Part shown: positions 35,922-48,405 of the stretch, one piece after another
How the letters are laid out: every line of letters begins with the position of its first letter
Position numbering within the stretch: the stretch's first letter is position 1
NCBI GenBank assembly: GCA_004123355.1
Contig: SCHM01000003.1
Location: 3,801,058 to 3,865,057, forward strand
Origin: Amphirosellinia nigrospora
Lineage: Eukaryota; Ascomycota; Sordariomycetes; Xylariales; Xylariaceae
Length of the DNA stretch: 64,000 bases
Reading direction: 5' to 3'
Program-made: the position numbers and the translations under genes
The notes under the pieces: generated by a model
Told to the model about the DNA's origin: nothing
Seen by the model: only the letters and a program-made list of their open reading frames with translations
Database searches by the model: none

Positions 35922-38900
35922 TTAGATGGCTGCATCATTGGGGTATATGATGCCGTCTGCATCATCTAGGCGTATATCGCCATTCATCCCAGTAGTCGGT
36001 GCCATGCCATCTGTGGGCTCGCCCTCGATAGCCCTCCCGCCCGTTTCGTAAGAAATACGTTTCCAGCCGCACGGCTCTGAGCCATCCTTGATCCACTCCA
36101 TCATGGGGAAGTAGTGCTCATTCTTCTTCATGGTAACAACCCATGGAACATTGTCAAACGTCATTGCTCGGATTCGGAAATCTGCCGGTAAGTTAGACAC
36201 TCGCTATGTAATCATATATGAAGTAATAAACGGGAGTGAACTCACAAGTATTATCAGGAATCTGAATCACCCTCGAGGAATGTTTTCAGGTCTGGAGTTG
36301 GTTTCCCATTGATGTGAGTGATGAAATTAGTAGGTGCGAGTCCATACTGGTAGGCGGGTGATCCACGGCTTCTAGCAGACACGTAAACCTCGCTGTGTAG
36401 TTTGCTGATTTGCTGTCGGACGGCGAGATGTGGTATGTATGATGGCGCCACAAAACGAGATCGCATGATCCGTCTCAACATCATTTACGGGCACGGTTGG
36501 TACTTGGAGATGCATTTCTTGGCTTTCTCGGACGATGACGGCATCCAAGACTTCATTCGAATACATAATGTCCAGCTCCGATACGCGCGTTATCATTTTA
36601 CCATTTAGGGTTAAGATAACATCGCCTTCGAGGAGCACACTTGGATGGCTTCCGCGCTCAAACGTGCGTTTCGAAACTAGGAAGAGATGGTGATTGTGCT
36701 TGTTCACCTCCGAGATCTTGTCGATCCACTCCTCAGATACGCCCATAATACGCGCTTGTGACATAGCAATAGCTCGAAACTCCATCGACAACATGCGCAA
36801 TTTAGGGATATTCCCTTGTTGAATTTGAGAAAGCACTGGTAGCAACGTTGGCGTGGCAAGGCCAAGGTGGTATTCTTCATCCCTGGAGCCATGAACCCTT
36901 TCTCCGAGATAAGTAAGCCATAACGCTTGAACAGTACCTTCACCGTCAACGAGCACACCGCTTCCACACTGTTGACTCAGATTGGTATCTACCGTGATGG
37001 CGTCGACGTTTGTGGCGCGGTATCTTGGTGCACCGGAGTTTGCTGGAATGGAGACGGCGGTAACTTCAGTGACACTGGTGGCAGCGTGCACAATTCGCCG
37101 CTTCGATTGAACCCAATAAAAGTCGTAGATGCGCCCTGCGAAATATTGTCTGTGCTTAACCGTGCGCTCATGACTGGCGCGTCAACAAGGCTAGCATCAT
37201 ATTGAACGATAGCATAATTCTGAAGGGGGTGAAGGAACACAACCTTGCCCTGCACCAGAACGGAGTCCGCAATTGTAATCAAGATATCGCATAGATCATA
37301 TGGCACACAGCTCTTGAAATTACCACAAGACCCTTCTCGGCGTCAATTACTAAGCCCATGCCCATTTCCGATTTCGTGGAAAGCCGTCCAGCTTAAGGGG
37401 CAGAACACAGGTAACGCGAACGAAGCTGCGGACTAAATCAGCCACGGCGGGATGAGAAGTGCTGCTCCAGCTGAATAAAGGCGGCTTTTCTGCGTACTAG
37501 CGGCTCTGGTGGCAGGGATCACCAATATTTTCAAAGTCCATAAACCTGTTATGTCATTTCGAACTGCTAATCGCATTTTCGTAGACCAATGCCTGTCGAC
37601 GTTTAGGATTGCTGTGTTGAGGGTATGCAAATCTCGTAGGTGTTTATAGGTGATGACAACACGCGCTTTATCGGGAATCTGTCTCATAACTTCGATGAAA
37701 GTCTTCAAATCGGGGGTTTTCTTATGCTGCACGCTTTGAATCATCCATCCACTGTCGGCAGAGTCCACACGGAAAGCACCAGTAGATTCACAGACATAAA
37801 CACCTCCTCCTTTGCATGCCACGCCATATAGGCGTGCTTGCTGGTAAGAAAGGTCATGGAAGCCCCCCAGTTACTGTGACGAAGCGGTCCGGAGTGATAT
37901 CGTGCAAATTGCGACCTCAACATCTACCTCAACATCCTGACCTCCTCGTTGCAGAGTTAGCCGAACAGTATTTCCAACGTTAGAGTCCAGAATATCGTCC
38001 AGACGTATAAACTGGGTAACCATCTCGCCGTTGACCTTCAGCAGAACATCCCCTTCTTCAATCTTGTGGTGGGACGGCCCCTCGGGAAGAACAATCTCCG
38101 CTACCAGCATATTGGTGGCTTTGGGAAAAGCCTCTCTGGCCGCCGCTTCCAGTTTTCAGTGAGTCCGAGCGACGACATTCATCAAAGGGTTTAAGAAGGA
38201 ACTGGCACTGGATAGTTCCGCGGTCAATATGCTTGCCTTCTTGAACGCAGCGTAGAGCCCGTAGAGGACGGTCTAGGGGAAGGAAGTAATCCGTTGACGC
38301 GCCGTCGGATCTACCGCCAGCCTGCAGAGCTATGGCGAACCCATCAATGTTGACGACGGGACTTCCCGAACTACCCCCGCTGGCAGCAGCGTTGGCTTGA
38401 TAGTAACAGGTATTGAAGTCGCTATAGCCTTCACCATAGTCGGGGGCATTCCGGTCAAGACGACTGATAACACCCGAAAGAATACTGAGTTTCTCGCCAG
38501 CATCATTTCCAACAACTCGAATCTCGACACCCACTAACACGAGTAAAATCAGAGACGGACAGATTCCCGAAAAAGGGCGGACGGCGACTTACCCTTTGCG
38601 AGGTCCGGACGAAGGGGTAAGGCGGATACTGGCATATACTTGATAGCTTTAGGATCAAAGCGAAGGATACCAAAATCGTGAACGGGATCGCGATAGACGG
38701 GATACGCATCGCTTCCTCATGGTTGTCGAAGACAACGTAACCGTGAATGGACCAGAACCGACGACATGTCTATTCGTGATGATCAGGCTTCCCAGATGTT
38801 AGCATGGAGGGAGGGAGGAGAGGGCGTGACGATTCCATGTTTCTTACCCTCTCTCGGCATCGACAACGAAGCCAGTTGCCTCACTTGCGCAAGCGGGTTC

Positions 38901-39185
38901 AGTATCGAAGGGGCAGGTCTGGCAGAAGCGGATGGAGACGACGCAGCGTACGACATTCTCGATGGTGGCTTGCCACTCGGCGGTGTCGGCGGGCTGCGCT
39001 TGATAGTAGACGGGAATCTCGTCGTCCTCTTGATCGCCCTTGGACAGGAAGCCAGTGAGCTCGATATCGGGCGTGTTCTCGCCAGGAGACTGCTTGCCGT
39101 TCTTCAAGTTATGGCGAAACTGTTTGATGGGTCGCTCGTCAGCCGTGGGGGCAGCCTTTCGTTTTGATCGCGTTGGGCTTGCCAT
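35922..39185 (-). CDS. nma111: Nma111/HtrA-like serine protease, four exons, many frame breaks
   Basis: Nuclear HtrA-family serine protease with duplicated protease and PDZ domains, linked in yeast to apoptosis and lipid homeostasis. The start at 39185 gives [19 protein letters not shown], with a basic stretch that may be a nuclear signal. The first protease domain shows the triad: TNRHVV (His), DPVHDFGI (Asp) and GGSSGSPVV (Ser). PDZ segments follow ([28 protein letters not shown]), then a degenerate second protease half and [19 protein letters not shown]. Introns are 38788-38847, 38534-38592 and 36182-36245, each with CTAAC-type branches or clean acceptors. At least ten one- or two-base shifts occur, for example near 38740, 38700, 38175, 38145, 37910, 37540, 37525, 37365, 37340, 37100, 36440 and 36265. 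Between them the residues match the family closely. Estimated length of about 1,030 aa is normal. Break density is the highest in the window. Confidence 0.92.
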
Positions 39186-40253
39186 GACTGCAGCTGTGGC
39201 GATGGCGGTTGAAAACGTTGAAAGCTGCTGTGACTTGGGCGACGTTGTGAATGGTCGGCGGGTTCGGAAGAGCGCGAGGGAGCGCGGCGCGTGGTCCTCT
39301 CAAGGGAGACGTGAGATATGCTGCCGAGTGGCGACGATGACGACGGAAAGTTGCTCAGGGCTCGAAGACGGAGACGAGGGTGCCTCATGCAGCGCTGGTT
39401 TTCACTTGGTGGCCCGTCTGATGTTTGATGTCTGGTGATAGTATCGAGCGTCGCGGCATCGGAGGGGACACGACCGCGTAATATGAATCATGACACGAAT
39501 GCTACTAGTATATTGCGCGTATATTGCCATGTCGGCTAGGGATAGAAACATAATGGTGACCTGGATCGGAAGCTCAAGTGCTCCTCGACAACAGGTTTTG
39601 TAGCTAGCTGTGCAGGAACACAGGGTCTTCTTTAGTCGAATCTATACCCGCCTGCGCCTGCACAGTGAGGACTTCTTGGCTCAACCCGTCGCACGGTGTT
39701 CATATAAATATCCGCACGGTATGGCCGCTAACTTGCTTTGTAACCAGTTGTCAAGCCTTAAAGCTTCATCCATATCATTGTCAAGTGCGGTCTAGTTGAA
39801 CTGCCTGGTTGATTGCACGAGTAGAAATTACATGGGGGTATATTCATTATCTACTTCTTCCTAGGAGTATCTAAATTTATCGAGAGCAGCTTCAGCTACA
39901 CCAAGGCATGCGGCCGTAGTGTCGTGGAATCCGCTCAGCTGAGGCTGAACATAGCCGCGCCCGTGTACGCCATATCCTGGCCTGGGTTTGGTTGCTTGCG
40001 GCAAATGCCAGGTCGTCTATACATATAGTGCGTCGAGAATAGGAGCCACTCAATTGAGGACGAGGAATCAGACGTGGCCCATATACGAAGAGAAGCTCCC
40101 AACCGTGGACTGCGTGCGAGAAATCCTGGTGTTAGGTTGGCCTGGTTGTGGTGGACGTCATTGGCGGATGAATGTCAGGAAATACTGACAAGACATATTA
40201 ATATGTTAAAGAGAAAATTTAAAGATTTGTTCAACATTCTACGACAAACTGCC
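39186..40253. other. Intergenic upstream of nma111
   Basis: Holds the nma111 promoter on the left and the 3' flank of the GPI protein gene on the right. Open frames near 39190-39440 are shadows of GC-rich sequence. No other feature is seen. Confidence 0.5.
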
Positions 40254-41201
40254 TCAAACAAGGGCAACCAGCGCGCCGGCAATGAAGATAACAAGCGCAC
40301 TGACAGGCCCTTGGCTACCGCTCCCGTTTGTGCCGATGCCGCTCGTGGAGGATGAAGTTGAAGTAGGTAATGTGGAAAGCGTTGAGGAGGGCGCCAACTC
40401 CGAAGCAGTAGTCAGAGCAACTACGCCCTCCGTCGGACCTAAGGCGCTGCTTACATCGATGGGGAGAGTAGTTGTGGAGGAGGGATGGCTGTAGTCGTAT
40501 CCTTCGGCTTAGACTTCGACGTAGACTCGTGCTGCACAGCTTTGGTAGTGGTGGTGGTGCTCTCCGTAATCTCGGGCTCCTTCGACTTTGTACTTGTAGT
40601 GGCTGATTTTTTTGTTGAAGTACTGGTTGTTGTAGCACTGGAAGCCGATGTTTCCGAAGTATTAGACCCGCCAGCCGTTTTCGTAGCTTTCGTTGTCGTC
40701 CTTGATGAGGTTGTTGAAGTTTGAGGCGCCTGGGAAGTAAGCGGTCCTGGTATGTTGTATTTCTGCGCGCACTCCTTCAAACTCAGGCCTTCAGGGCAGC
40801 ACCACGTCTTCCCTTCCTCATCAGAACTGCAAAAGTATCCATTATCACAAGCATCTGCATATAAGTCAGCGCCAAAGGAATCAGACGATGATCAGCAAAT
40901 TCCTCACACCGGTACCACCTAGGCAGCATAGTTGTTTCTTTGAACGGTCGTAGCAGTGAGTTAAGTTGTCTTTAGAAGCACATTGCCTGAATCCACTTCC
41001 ACAAGCCTCCGCACACGTATCGCCGTCCCCACAGAGTTGTTCCATGGGAGTATACCCCTCTATATCACGGCGGTGAAGACCCAAAATATCTCTAGTAGAC
41101 ATACGGGCGAGCTTTGGCTGGTAAGGCTCACGAGTAGGCTTGGCCAGTATCTGGCTGGCGAGGCCCACGACCAAAAGAGTGTACGCTGTGTAGCAAATCA
41201 T
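40254..41201 (-). CDS. Cys-rich, Ser/Thr-rich GPI-anchored cell-surface protein, two exons
   Basis: Start MICYTAYTLLVVGLASQILA is a signal peptide. The mature part has a compact Cys-rich module (CGDGDTCAEACGSGFRQC, then CYDRSKKQLCCLGG, CDNGYFCSSDEEGKTWCC, KECAQ). A long Thr/Ser/Lys-rich stalk follows, and the C-terminal hydrophobic tail VSALVIFIAGALVALV after NGSGSQG suits GPI anchoring. The intron 40855-40909 (55 nt, GTGTGA donor, GCTGACTT branch) joins GGT to DACDNGY. One base is missing near 40462, where the frame stops early at LLSPSM; restoring it gives exactly 298 codons including stop. Similar Cys-module wall proteins are common in Sordariomycetes; their function is unknown. A role at the wall or host surface is inference only. 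Confidence 0.8.
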
Positions 41202-43735
41202 CCTTGTAGATGGAAATAGAATGGAGCTACGTGATTGACCGGGTATGTCAAAGAATTCAAAAATAGTTCATGTCAAACGAGAGATCAATCGCGTGTTCTA
41301 AAAGAATGACAGAAATTTCAATAATAATGAGTGAAAAAGACGGACACGGCCATCAGCGTTCCTTGGATAACGAATGTAAGTAATGTAAGAGAAAAATCTC
41401 ATCGGGAGAGAGCGAGTGGGAAGTCAACAGCGTAAGGACTGCAGCGTGCCGATCCCTTAATAGGTGCTCTACGTGCGACGTCCATCGATGGGATCGATGG
41501 GCTGTCGATGAAAGAATCTGGCACAGGAGGACGCTAAATGTGTACCCTTAAATTTGCAGCATTGGCAGGGGCATGGTCGAAAAGGGCAACCATAACTGCC
41601 GCCGACCTACCAAAAGGGGCAAATTTATGCTTGGCTAACCAGGCACAGGCGCTAGAACGATGGATACCGACGCGCCAAGCCGCCCGTGAAACAACCCGAC
41701 ATGGCGGATTGGGCGTCTGAATATCAAACACTTACACTTCTCCAGCTTTTGCATGAGGTCCTCATTGGCATACAAATACAAACGTGAACAATACCTTTAG
41801 AGCACCTATGTCCATTCCAACATCTATAAAACAAACCATCCTTACCAAAACCGACGTCTGCATTACAGCATGCCAGGCTGCTGCTGTTGCCAACTTGACT
41901 CATCCGGCGCCAAGCATCCTCAAAGGATGAGGCGCGCTCGCCATGATATCGCATTCTAGCGCATTGTCCCTCCAACGTTCGAAACGTCGACGATGAGTTC
42001 ACTTAATTGACTTTAAACGTGCAAGAAATTAGTTTATCTTGTACTTGTACTATAAATCGGCAGTTGACATTGCCTAGGAAGGCGTAAGCCGGGATGATAC
42101 CTGATAAGTGGCCTGGCCAAGAACCTTGAATGATGAGAGCCCTTCCCGTTTGGTGCATGAAGCAAATAATTTCCAATCCCGGCTCGCTCACGATCCACTT
42201 ATACATAGGTACTTCAATGTTTCTGCCATTACAAGATGAGCCGTTACTTCGAGCTAAGAGAGGCAATTATGTTCAACAAGAAAATAAGAAAGATATAAAG
42301 ATGTGGGTAGGCACGAAGTAGTACCTACGATACATAGCTATACATGTACAAGGTACCTAGGTACGCAACAATCTACCGAACAATAACTTGTTGGCAGTCG
42401 CTGCCTCGGGAAATATCCATCGGGAACACTAGGTATGCTTTCTTTGACCTCATCAACACTCGTAGTCTCGTACGTACCACACACTCAACGAAGCATGCAA
42501 CATCCCAACGTTAGCGAGGCTGGGAAGTTCCCAGTCTATTTCAAATGTGACCAACTATCGCTCTACGGATCTTGAAGGTCCTCTCACAATTTTCGTCATC
42601 ATCATGTAGGCTCAGCCTCTTAGCTTGAACACTATTACGCTAACTCAACCGTCGCTCGCTACTCAAGGTTACCGAACCGCTCTAGCTTGTTCTGCAACTA
42701 CCACGGTTGGACCCTCAGGAGCTCTAGACGTTTAAATTTATGAAGTGGTAAATTCCATCCACATATATAGCCGCCACCTAGGAAATCGCAAGGCTATAAC
42801 GGTTGTTCTATTGGTAACATATGAAGACTACACGGAAGCCTCCAGAATGCTACATCAGATATCTCACCACTGCCTCATGACTATATCACATGTACTAGAT
42901 CTGCCCTACTTACCCCAAGATCCGTGCCTTAAAAAGACTAGAAATCAAATTCACCACCATTTCTTGGCATCATAGCTCAAGTAGACGAAGGTTGAACCTT
43001 GCAGGAAACGAAGCAGTAGACGCAGCGGAAGCTGTATCGAAACCCTCAATTATCAGCCTTGGCCCACCAATTCTTATCGAATCGCAAAACAAAATTAGGT
43101 ATTCATCCGAACCTAATAGCATCTCAATGGCTATATGTATCATACCTGGGCACTTGGGTATTATTATAGTACCTATGCAATCCAGGCAACCATATAGATA
43201 CTCTGAGACGTGGCCCAAATGGAAATAGAGTTCAGTCCGTTTCGGCAGTGGCAGTATCACAGCAAATCTGGCCTCCCTAGCCTTCTCGTATACTCACGTG
43301 GTAGGCAACAAATCTTGCCCAATATCATAAAGACATCATCCTCCGCTTTCTACCATGTCACTTTGGGCTGTTGGCGAAAAGTCTGCGTTCCCCCCTGCAA
43401 GGTGTAGGTTTGACTGAGGTATCAGGCATCCTACTATGGGCGAAGGTATTAGATAACATCCACTAAAAATCAAAGGAGGGATCAGACGCTCATATACCTT
43501 TGCTGTAATTTAGGCTTCGGTGTCCGCACAAAGTATGAACCGGATCATGTGAGCGTTTTGCTTGATACTTAGGCGAGCTTGGACATGAGGAAAATTCTTT
43601 CATCAACCCATCTGATATCCCTACCTATTATCACTCGATTAATCTTTCCCATTGCTCTCTCTCTCACAACTCATATTAAATCGTTCTCTTCAATTTGATC
43701 ACACGAAACATTATCTTTCTATCAGAACACTCATC
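41202..43735. other. Intergenic, about 2.5 kb, no gene recognised
   Basis: Divergent promoters of the GPI protein (-) and the HsbA-like gene (+) would lie at the two ends. GGTACCTAGGTACG-type palindromic words occur at about 42350-42365. Isolated peptides near 43000 and 43145 recall RNase H motifs but are in the wrong order (see rejected items). Confidence 0.45.
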
Positions 43736-44628
43736 ATGAAGGCCAGTGACATTGTTGCTGCCGCTTTCACCGCCTCGGCGGTGCAGGCGAGTGTGGCTCG
43801 TCGAGAGGGTTCGACAATCAGACAATTGCTGGAGGACATCTCCCAAGCTATGATCAATGCGGACGACCATGTTCTGGGGTTCCAACAAGATCCAGCAGCA
43901 CTTCACCAAGCTGGATTCGCCCTCCTCGACACACTCGAATGCAGCGCCAAGGTGGCTAATGCGATGCCACCCCTAACGGCCCAAGATGTAGTCAACATTG
44001 CCGGCATCTCTGCTCAGGTTTCACATATTGGATCTAAATTCCTTGCAGATATCGAAGCCGCCGCCCTCAGTTTGCGGCCTGCGGACTCTGCGACTATGCC
44101 CACAGCTTCAGCGTTAAGTTCGGTAAGGCACAATGTTGAGCGGAACGATGGCGAGAAGGGCATCAAGCCCTTATCTGCCTTGAATTTTTCAGGAAAGAAA
44201 CATATTTTACTGACGCGTGTCTTTCACTAGCTGATGTGAGTAACGACTTCTTCGAGGCCTCCAAGGCCAAGTTCCCATATGAGAGCCAAGCTATGGCCTG
44301 CGAGGAGATCGCCAGCAAGAATGCTGAGTTCGCCGAGCCCAGGCTGCCCTCGGCCCCGGCGCCTGCGTCAACCAGGTTGAGCCGCCCCAGATCCCGGGTA
44401 GCCCACCCAGCCTACCCGATACTGAGCCTACTGCCACGACTACCGTCTTCTACCACACCGGTAGTGGCTTGCCCATCAAGCCCACCCTCCTGCTGGCCCA
44501 CCGGGTGGTGGCCATCACAACGGCACTCATTCCGGCCAACGCCCAAACCGATCATCGGCTCGGCGAGCGCCGTGGGTTCATCTGGGGTCTATTTGCTGCT
44601 ATCCGGCCTGGTCGCCTTCTTCCTGTAA
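43736..44628 (+). CDS. HsbA-like cell-wall galactomannoprotein, GPI-anchored, two exons
   Basis: The HsbA/Mp1-type family binds hydrophobic surfaces or lipids at the fungal wall. The ATG at 43736 starts a signal peptide (MKASDIVAAAFTASAVQA). The helical domain follows (IRQLLEDISQAMINADDHV, ALLDTLECSAKVANAMPPLT, QDVVNIAGISAQVSHIGSKF, then SNDFFEASKAKFPYES, ACEEIASKNAEFA). After ALGPGACVNQ comes a Pro/Ser/Thr/Gly-rich stalk and a GPI-type tail, GSSGVYLLLSGLVAFFL. The intron is 44123-44230 (108 nt, ACTGAC branch). Four bases appear to be missing: a G at the exon 1 end (44121-44122), one near 44339, and two in the stalk at about 44480-44545. With these the CDS is exactly 263 codons. Assignment to the HsbA fold rests on pattern, not on a search. 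Confidence 0.75.
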
Positions 44629-44831
44629 AGGATTGTCGGCCCGGAATAGCCCTGGCGTACGCCTAGCCCTAGCCTATAGCGGTGAGATATCTCTAGCCCA
44701 AACAAAAACATATATGAAAGCCCCCGAGGCTCGTCAACCTAGGTTAGTCGCCTTGTCCTCACCTTGGATGAATCTGGGGTTACGGAGATTGTAGGCTGGT
44801 GGCTATGGAGTACAGGGGGACAATAAAGGAC

Positions 44832-44876
44832 AAAAAAAAAGGGAGCAAAACAATAAAAAAGAAAGAAAGAAAGAGG
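44832..44876 (+). repeat. Purine-only tract (A-runs and GAAA repeats)
   Basis: A run of nine A, an A-rich linker and several GAAA units make a nearly pure purine stretch just beyond the HsbA-like gene. It may overlap its polyadenylation region. Confidence 0.6.
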
Positions 44877-47337
44877 GCTTCTGTTATTTAAATAATTAAT
44901 ACGGCGTTATAGGCGTTAGGGAGGACAAGGCAAGTAATGCAATAATAAAATAAAGTGTTTTTTCGCTCCTATATATGAGAAAAAATGAGCTCGATAGACC
45001 ACATTACCGTGTTCCGTCGTTACCTACCTACTTGGGAGATGCAAGTGACGGTTCATTACTCAGCGCCCTCGTGCACCTTATGTTCGCTCCCGCCCCAATG
45101 CCCAAACCGGGTTTAGGATCCGAGTGTTCCGCGCAGCAGCATTACATACCTAATCTAGATATGGCCTATGGGGGAGTAAGCGCTCCAGGTATGTAGTGGC
45201 AGGGGTTTGTTGCGTGTGCCCTTCATGTTGGAGATACACGAGCTGGCTGCTTCCAAGTGGCCTTTGAAGACAAAACTGACTCGGGCTCCTGCAGGTACCG
45301 TAGAGGGCCCTGATGTACAGGGGTGTACACTGCATGACATGGAGAGCGCGAATAGCCACTCACTCATGCGGCGTAGGATTTGCCCTACATGAGACTAAAC
45401 TAGCCTCGATCTCGGCCGTCCCAGCGAGCCGGGTCCGCGATCTGGGTATCTTGGGATTGCGGCATTGAGGCTGCATAGGTTCTGTATCAAATAGGTAAGG
45501 TGCTTTGCCTTACTCGGCCGGAGTTGCTTTGCCGACGCCATCCCATGTGTAGGGTTTGAGACCCGACACAGTGGAACTGGGGGGCGGGTGAAGCAGAGCC
45601 TCAGCGTTGGAGATTGTGAATAATCCTGCACGCTTACGCATTTGTATATGTGCTTTCTCGTTAACTTCAAGTCGCGATGAGATGAGACAATAAGGCTTTA
45701 ATTACCTCTATGTACTATGCACTGCCTTCATGCTTATAGATAGCGATAGGAGGGGATTTGATCTATTAGGTGGGGTCGTTGGTAGACGCTTTCAGGCTAG
45801 AAGAGACACAAAGTCGGTTTTGGGACAACTGATAAATGTTGTATACCTTCTCAGTAACCTTGGATTTCTTATAGCAGTTGGCGGTATGCCTTAATAAAAT
45901 ATTCATATTAGATGACTAGCTAAACAGGTGCCTGCACAATAAAGAGTCAACGCCACCTTAAGGACCACCTCGAATACGATATAGAATCACGATTCCCCTT
46001 TCCAGCGAAGACAATCAGGCCCGCAAATCACCACAAATATACACCTCCTTAGCAAGCACATAAGGTGGCGTCATGTTGAAGACACCGCCTCCTTTTCATA
46101 TTTGGGGGAGGCAAGTTCTGGCGAACTCCGTAATTTCAGCGGATGTATCCGTACCAAACATTATACGCTGAATGGGAAGCCAAAACAAAGGACCAGCCCC
46201 ATAGTTTGAGGTTTAGGTGCTGAGTATAGATACAGGGGGCCTGGCTTTCAGCACGGGATGAATCCTACTTCGAGGAAATAAGCCCGTCTTGCTGCCTGAA
46301 AGGACATTGCATCTGAAGCGTTCCACCGGGCTTCCCCCTTTAAGTGGCGATGTAAGACGTGGAGATTAAAGCCAACTTGAAAAGTACTATGTTATACGTA
46401 AATGAAAGCGTCCCGATCTTCCGCTGAAAGATGAGGCATAAACTTAAAGCGTAGTGAAATTACGGAGAATGGTAGCCAACCTGGTAACCGCATACCCTGG
46501 GTCTGACGCACATACCTATGAACTGTACAGCTATGAAGTTGTGGCAAGAGAACCATATATCGGGTGCAACGATGCCTTTGCCCCAACGGAGACAGTCCAT
46601 ATCAGGAACTATGTCATTGGATACGATTCGAAGTTATGTAGAGTTCAATACAACCTTGCATGTGTAAACTCATCGTTGCCTCGTTCGTCTCGTAGTATCG
46701 AACTGGAGCCATACGCTGGCACGGACATAGCGTGGAGCCAAGTATTCACACCAAGCCAAGCGGGCCATTTCCAGGCTCAAGAATAAAGGGTCGACAACGA
46801 GGCAAGCCCCGGTTTTAGAACAGTTCTGTGGGAGAGGTTGACACGCAATGCTGTCCTGTGGAGAGGAACTATACCGTAAGCTGCGTCTGCTTGTGACCTC
46901 GAGTGGCAAATTTCCCAGTGAGCGAGCGTCTATAAACCTCTACGTTACATAGATGCGTACTGACGAGGTCATCATGCCGTTGTTCCGGGATGAGACTGGG
47001 TAGTTGGTAACTAGACGTATATAACTCTTTAGAGTGAGATCTGCGGTTGCGAGATGTCTGTTAAGATGAATTCAATGATAATGCAATAGGAAGGAAGTGC
47101 AGGGGACACTATAATGGTGAAGATGTAGTGGTTGTTGAGTAGCATTTCAAAGGTGAAGAGGTGTGATAGCCAATGTTGTTTGTACCTTAGGTAATACGGA
47201 CAGTATACGGACGCCTGCTGATGAATACATATAGAGAAGTACTAACCTGGTCTAGCGCTGATCTATAGTTTCATATACCTAAAGAGTTAGCTAGCGCGCC
47301 GCCTAATTCACCGAGGTGTCTAAGAGTATACGGATAT

Positions 47338-47365
47338 GTACTTACCTACCTAGGTAGGTAAGTAC
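47338..47365. repeat. Perfect 28-bp palindrome built on TACCTACCTAGGTAGGTA
   Basis: Reading outward from the central CCTAGG, both arms match without a mismatch to GTAC at each end. The same TACCTACC/GGTAGGTA words recur across the window in intergenic sequence. Confidence 0.85.
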
Positions 47366-48405
47366 TTGGAAGATTCCGATCCTTCTTTGGTACCAAGTAT
47401 TTGGAGGTTGGATTCGGATTGTGCGATTTAAAATACCTTGTCTTGATATAGGGACAACTTATGCCCTTATATGACCCCAAGGAATTGGCTGCTAGTGTAG
47501 CAAAGATACAATTTCGTGTACCTACTGGGTAGCTAGGATGACCGCAACCTGGAACCCCACAATTACCCGCTGCCAGGATTTGCCGCTTAGAGAGCATGAC
47601 TACCTAGCTCCCAGGGCTCTCGGTAGGCTAACCGGGTTACATACTTAGTACATACCCTTACCTAAGTACAAGTCGGCAGGGCGATAGTTTCCGCCGAACT
47701 ACGCGAATCGCGCGAACCCGACAATGCATTTCGATCCCGTTACCATGTTGTGCCTGGGATTCGACGAATATGCAATGCTTCTTATCCTGTGCTCTTCATC
47801 GAGGTAGATTCGTGTTCATGTGTTGTCTTACCTCGGCATATAAAATAAGCCCCACGGTAGGGCTAGGAATCACGGCCTCTCCAAACTTGTCTTCCTCGGT
47901 GTTAAGCTGACAGGAATATCTGCCCGATGCCAATAGACTGGCAGGAATCACACAAGACAAGGAAGATAACGACGGAAATGTACCGCTCCATGGCTAGGTT
48001 GCGGGGATTACGTGAACTAAGTATCCACCACGCCTCGGCAGGGGCTGTTCGAGAACCACCGTGAAGAAGCCACACACTACACTATGTGACCAACCCTACT
48101 CGATGCCGCGTTACATCGTGCAATATTATTCGAAGACCGCTTTTTAAGGCAATGTGACCCACAATGATATTGTTCTATAAGGTGACTGAGTTCCTAGAGG
48201 AAAGTTGAACAAACGGCGCCATCACCCGAATACGTGGGAAAACTCCTGGGTCGACTGATCGTCATACTTGGTTATATAGTATAGACCCACTGCCCTTCCT
48301 TGGGTTTGCACTTCTCTGTACTGCCTGGGAACTGGGAAGCTCGTAGTGCTCCTCTACTCTACCTGCCTTGACTGTTCACCTTCACCTCGGCCGGCAATCC
48401 TTCAA

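Larger units (their letters stand above)
44629..48405. other. Intergenic, about 3.8 kb, no gene recognised
   Basis: Begins with the probable 3' UTR of the HsbA-like gene. An open frame at 46454-46786 (+, 110 aa) has no recognisable motif and no exon partner, so it is not called. A 28-bp perfect palindrome lies at 47338-47365. Confidence 0.5.

Noticed and set aside
42992-43228. Peptides resembling RNase H motifs (GNEAVDAAEAVS near 43005 and PGHLGI near 43145)
   Set aside because: In LINE and other RNase H domains the PGHxGI part precedes GNExAD. Here the order is reversed and separated by unrelated sequence, so chance similarity is more likely than a retroelement relic.
46454-46786. 110-aa plus-strand open frame as a gene
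   Set aside because: No motif, no signal peptide, no plausible introns or partner exons, and a competing frame on the minus strand.
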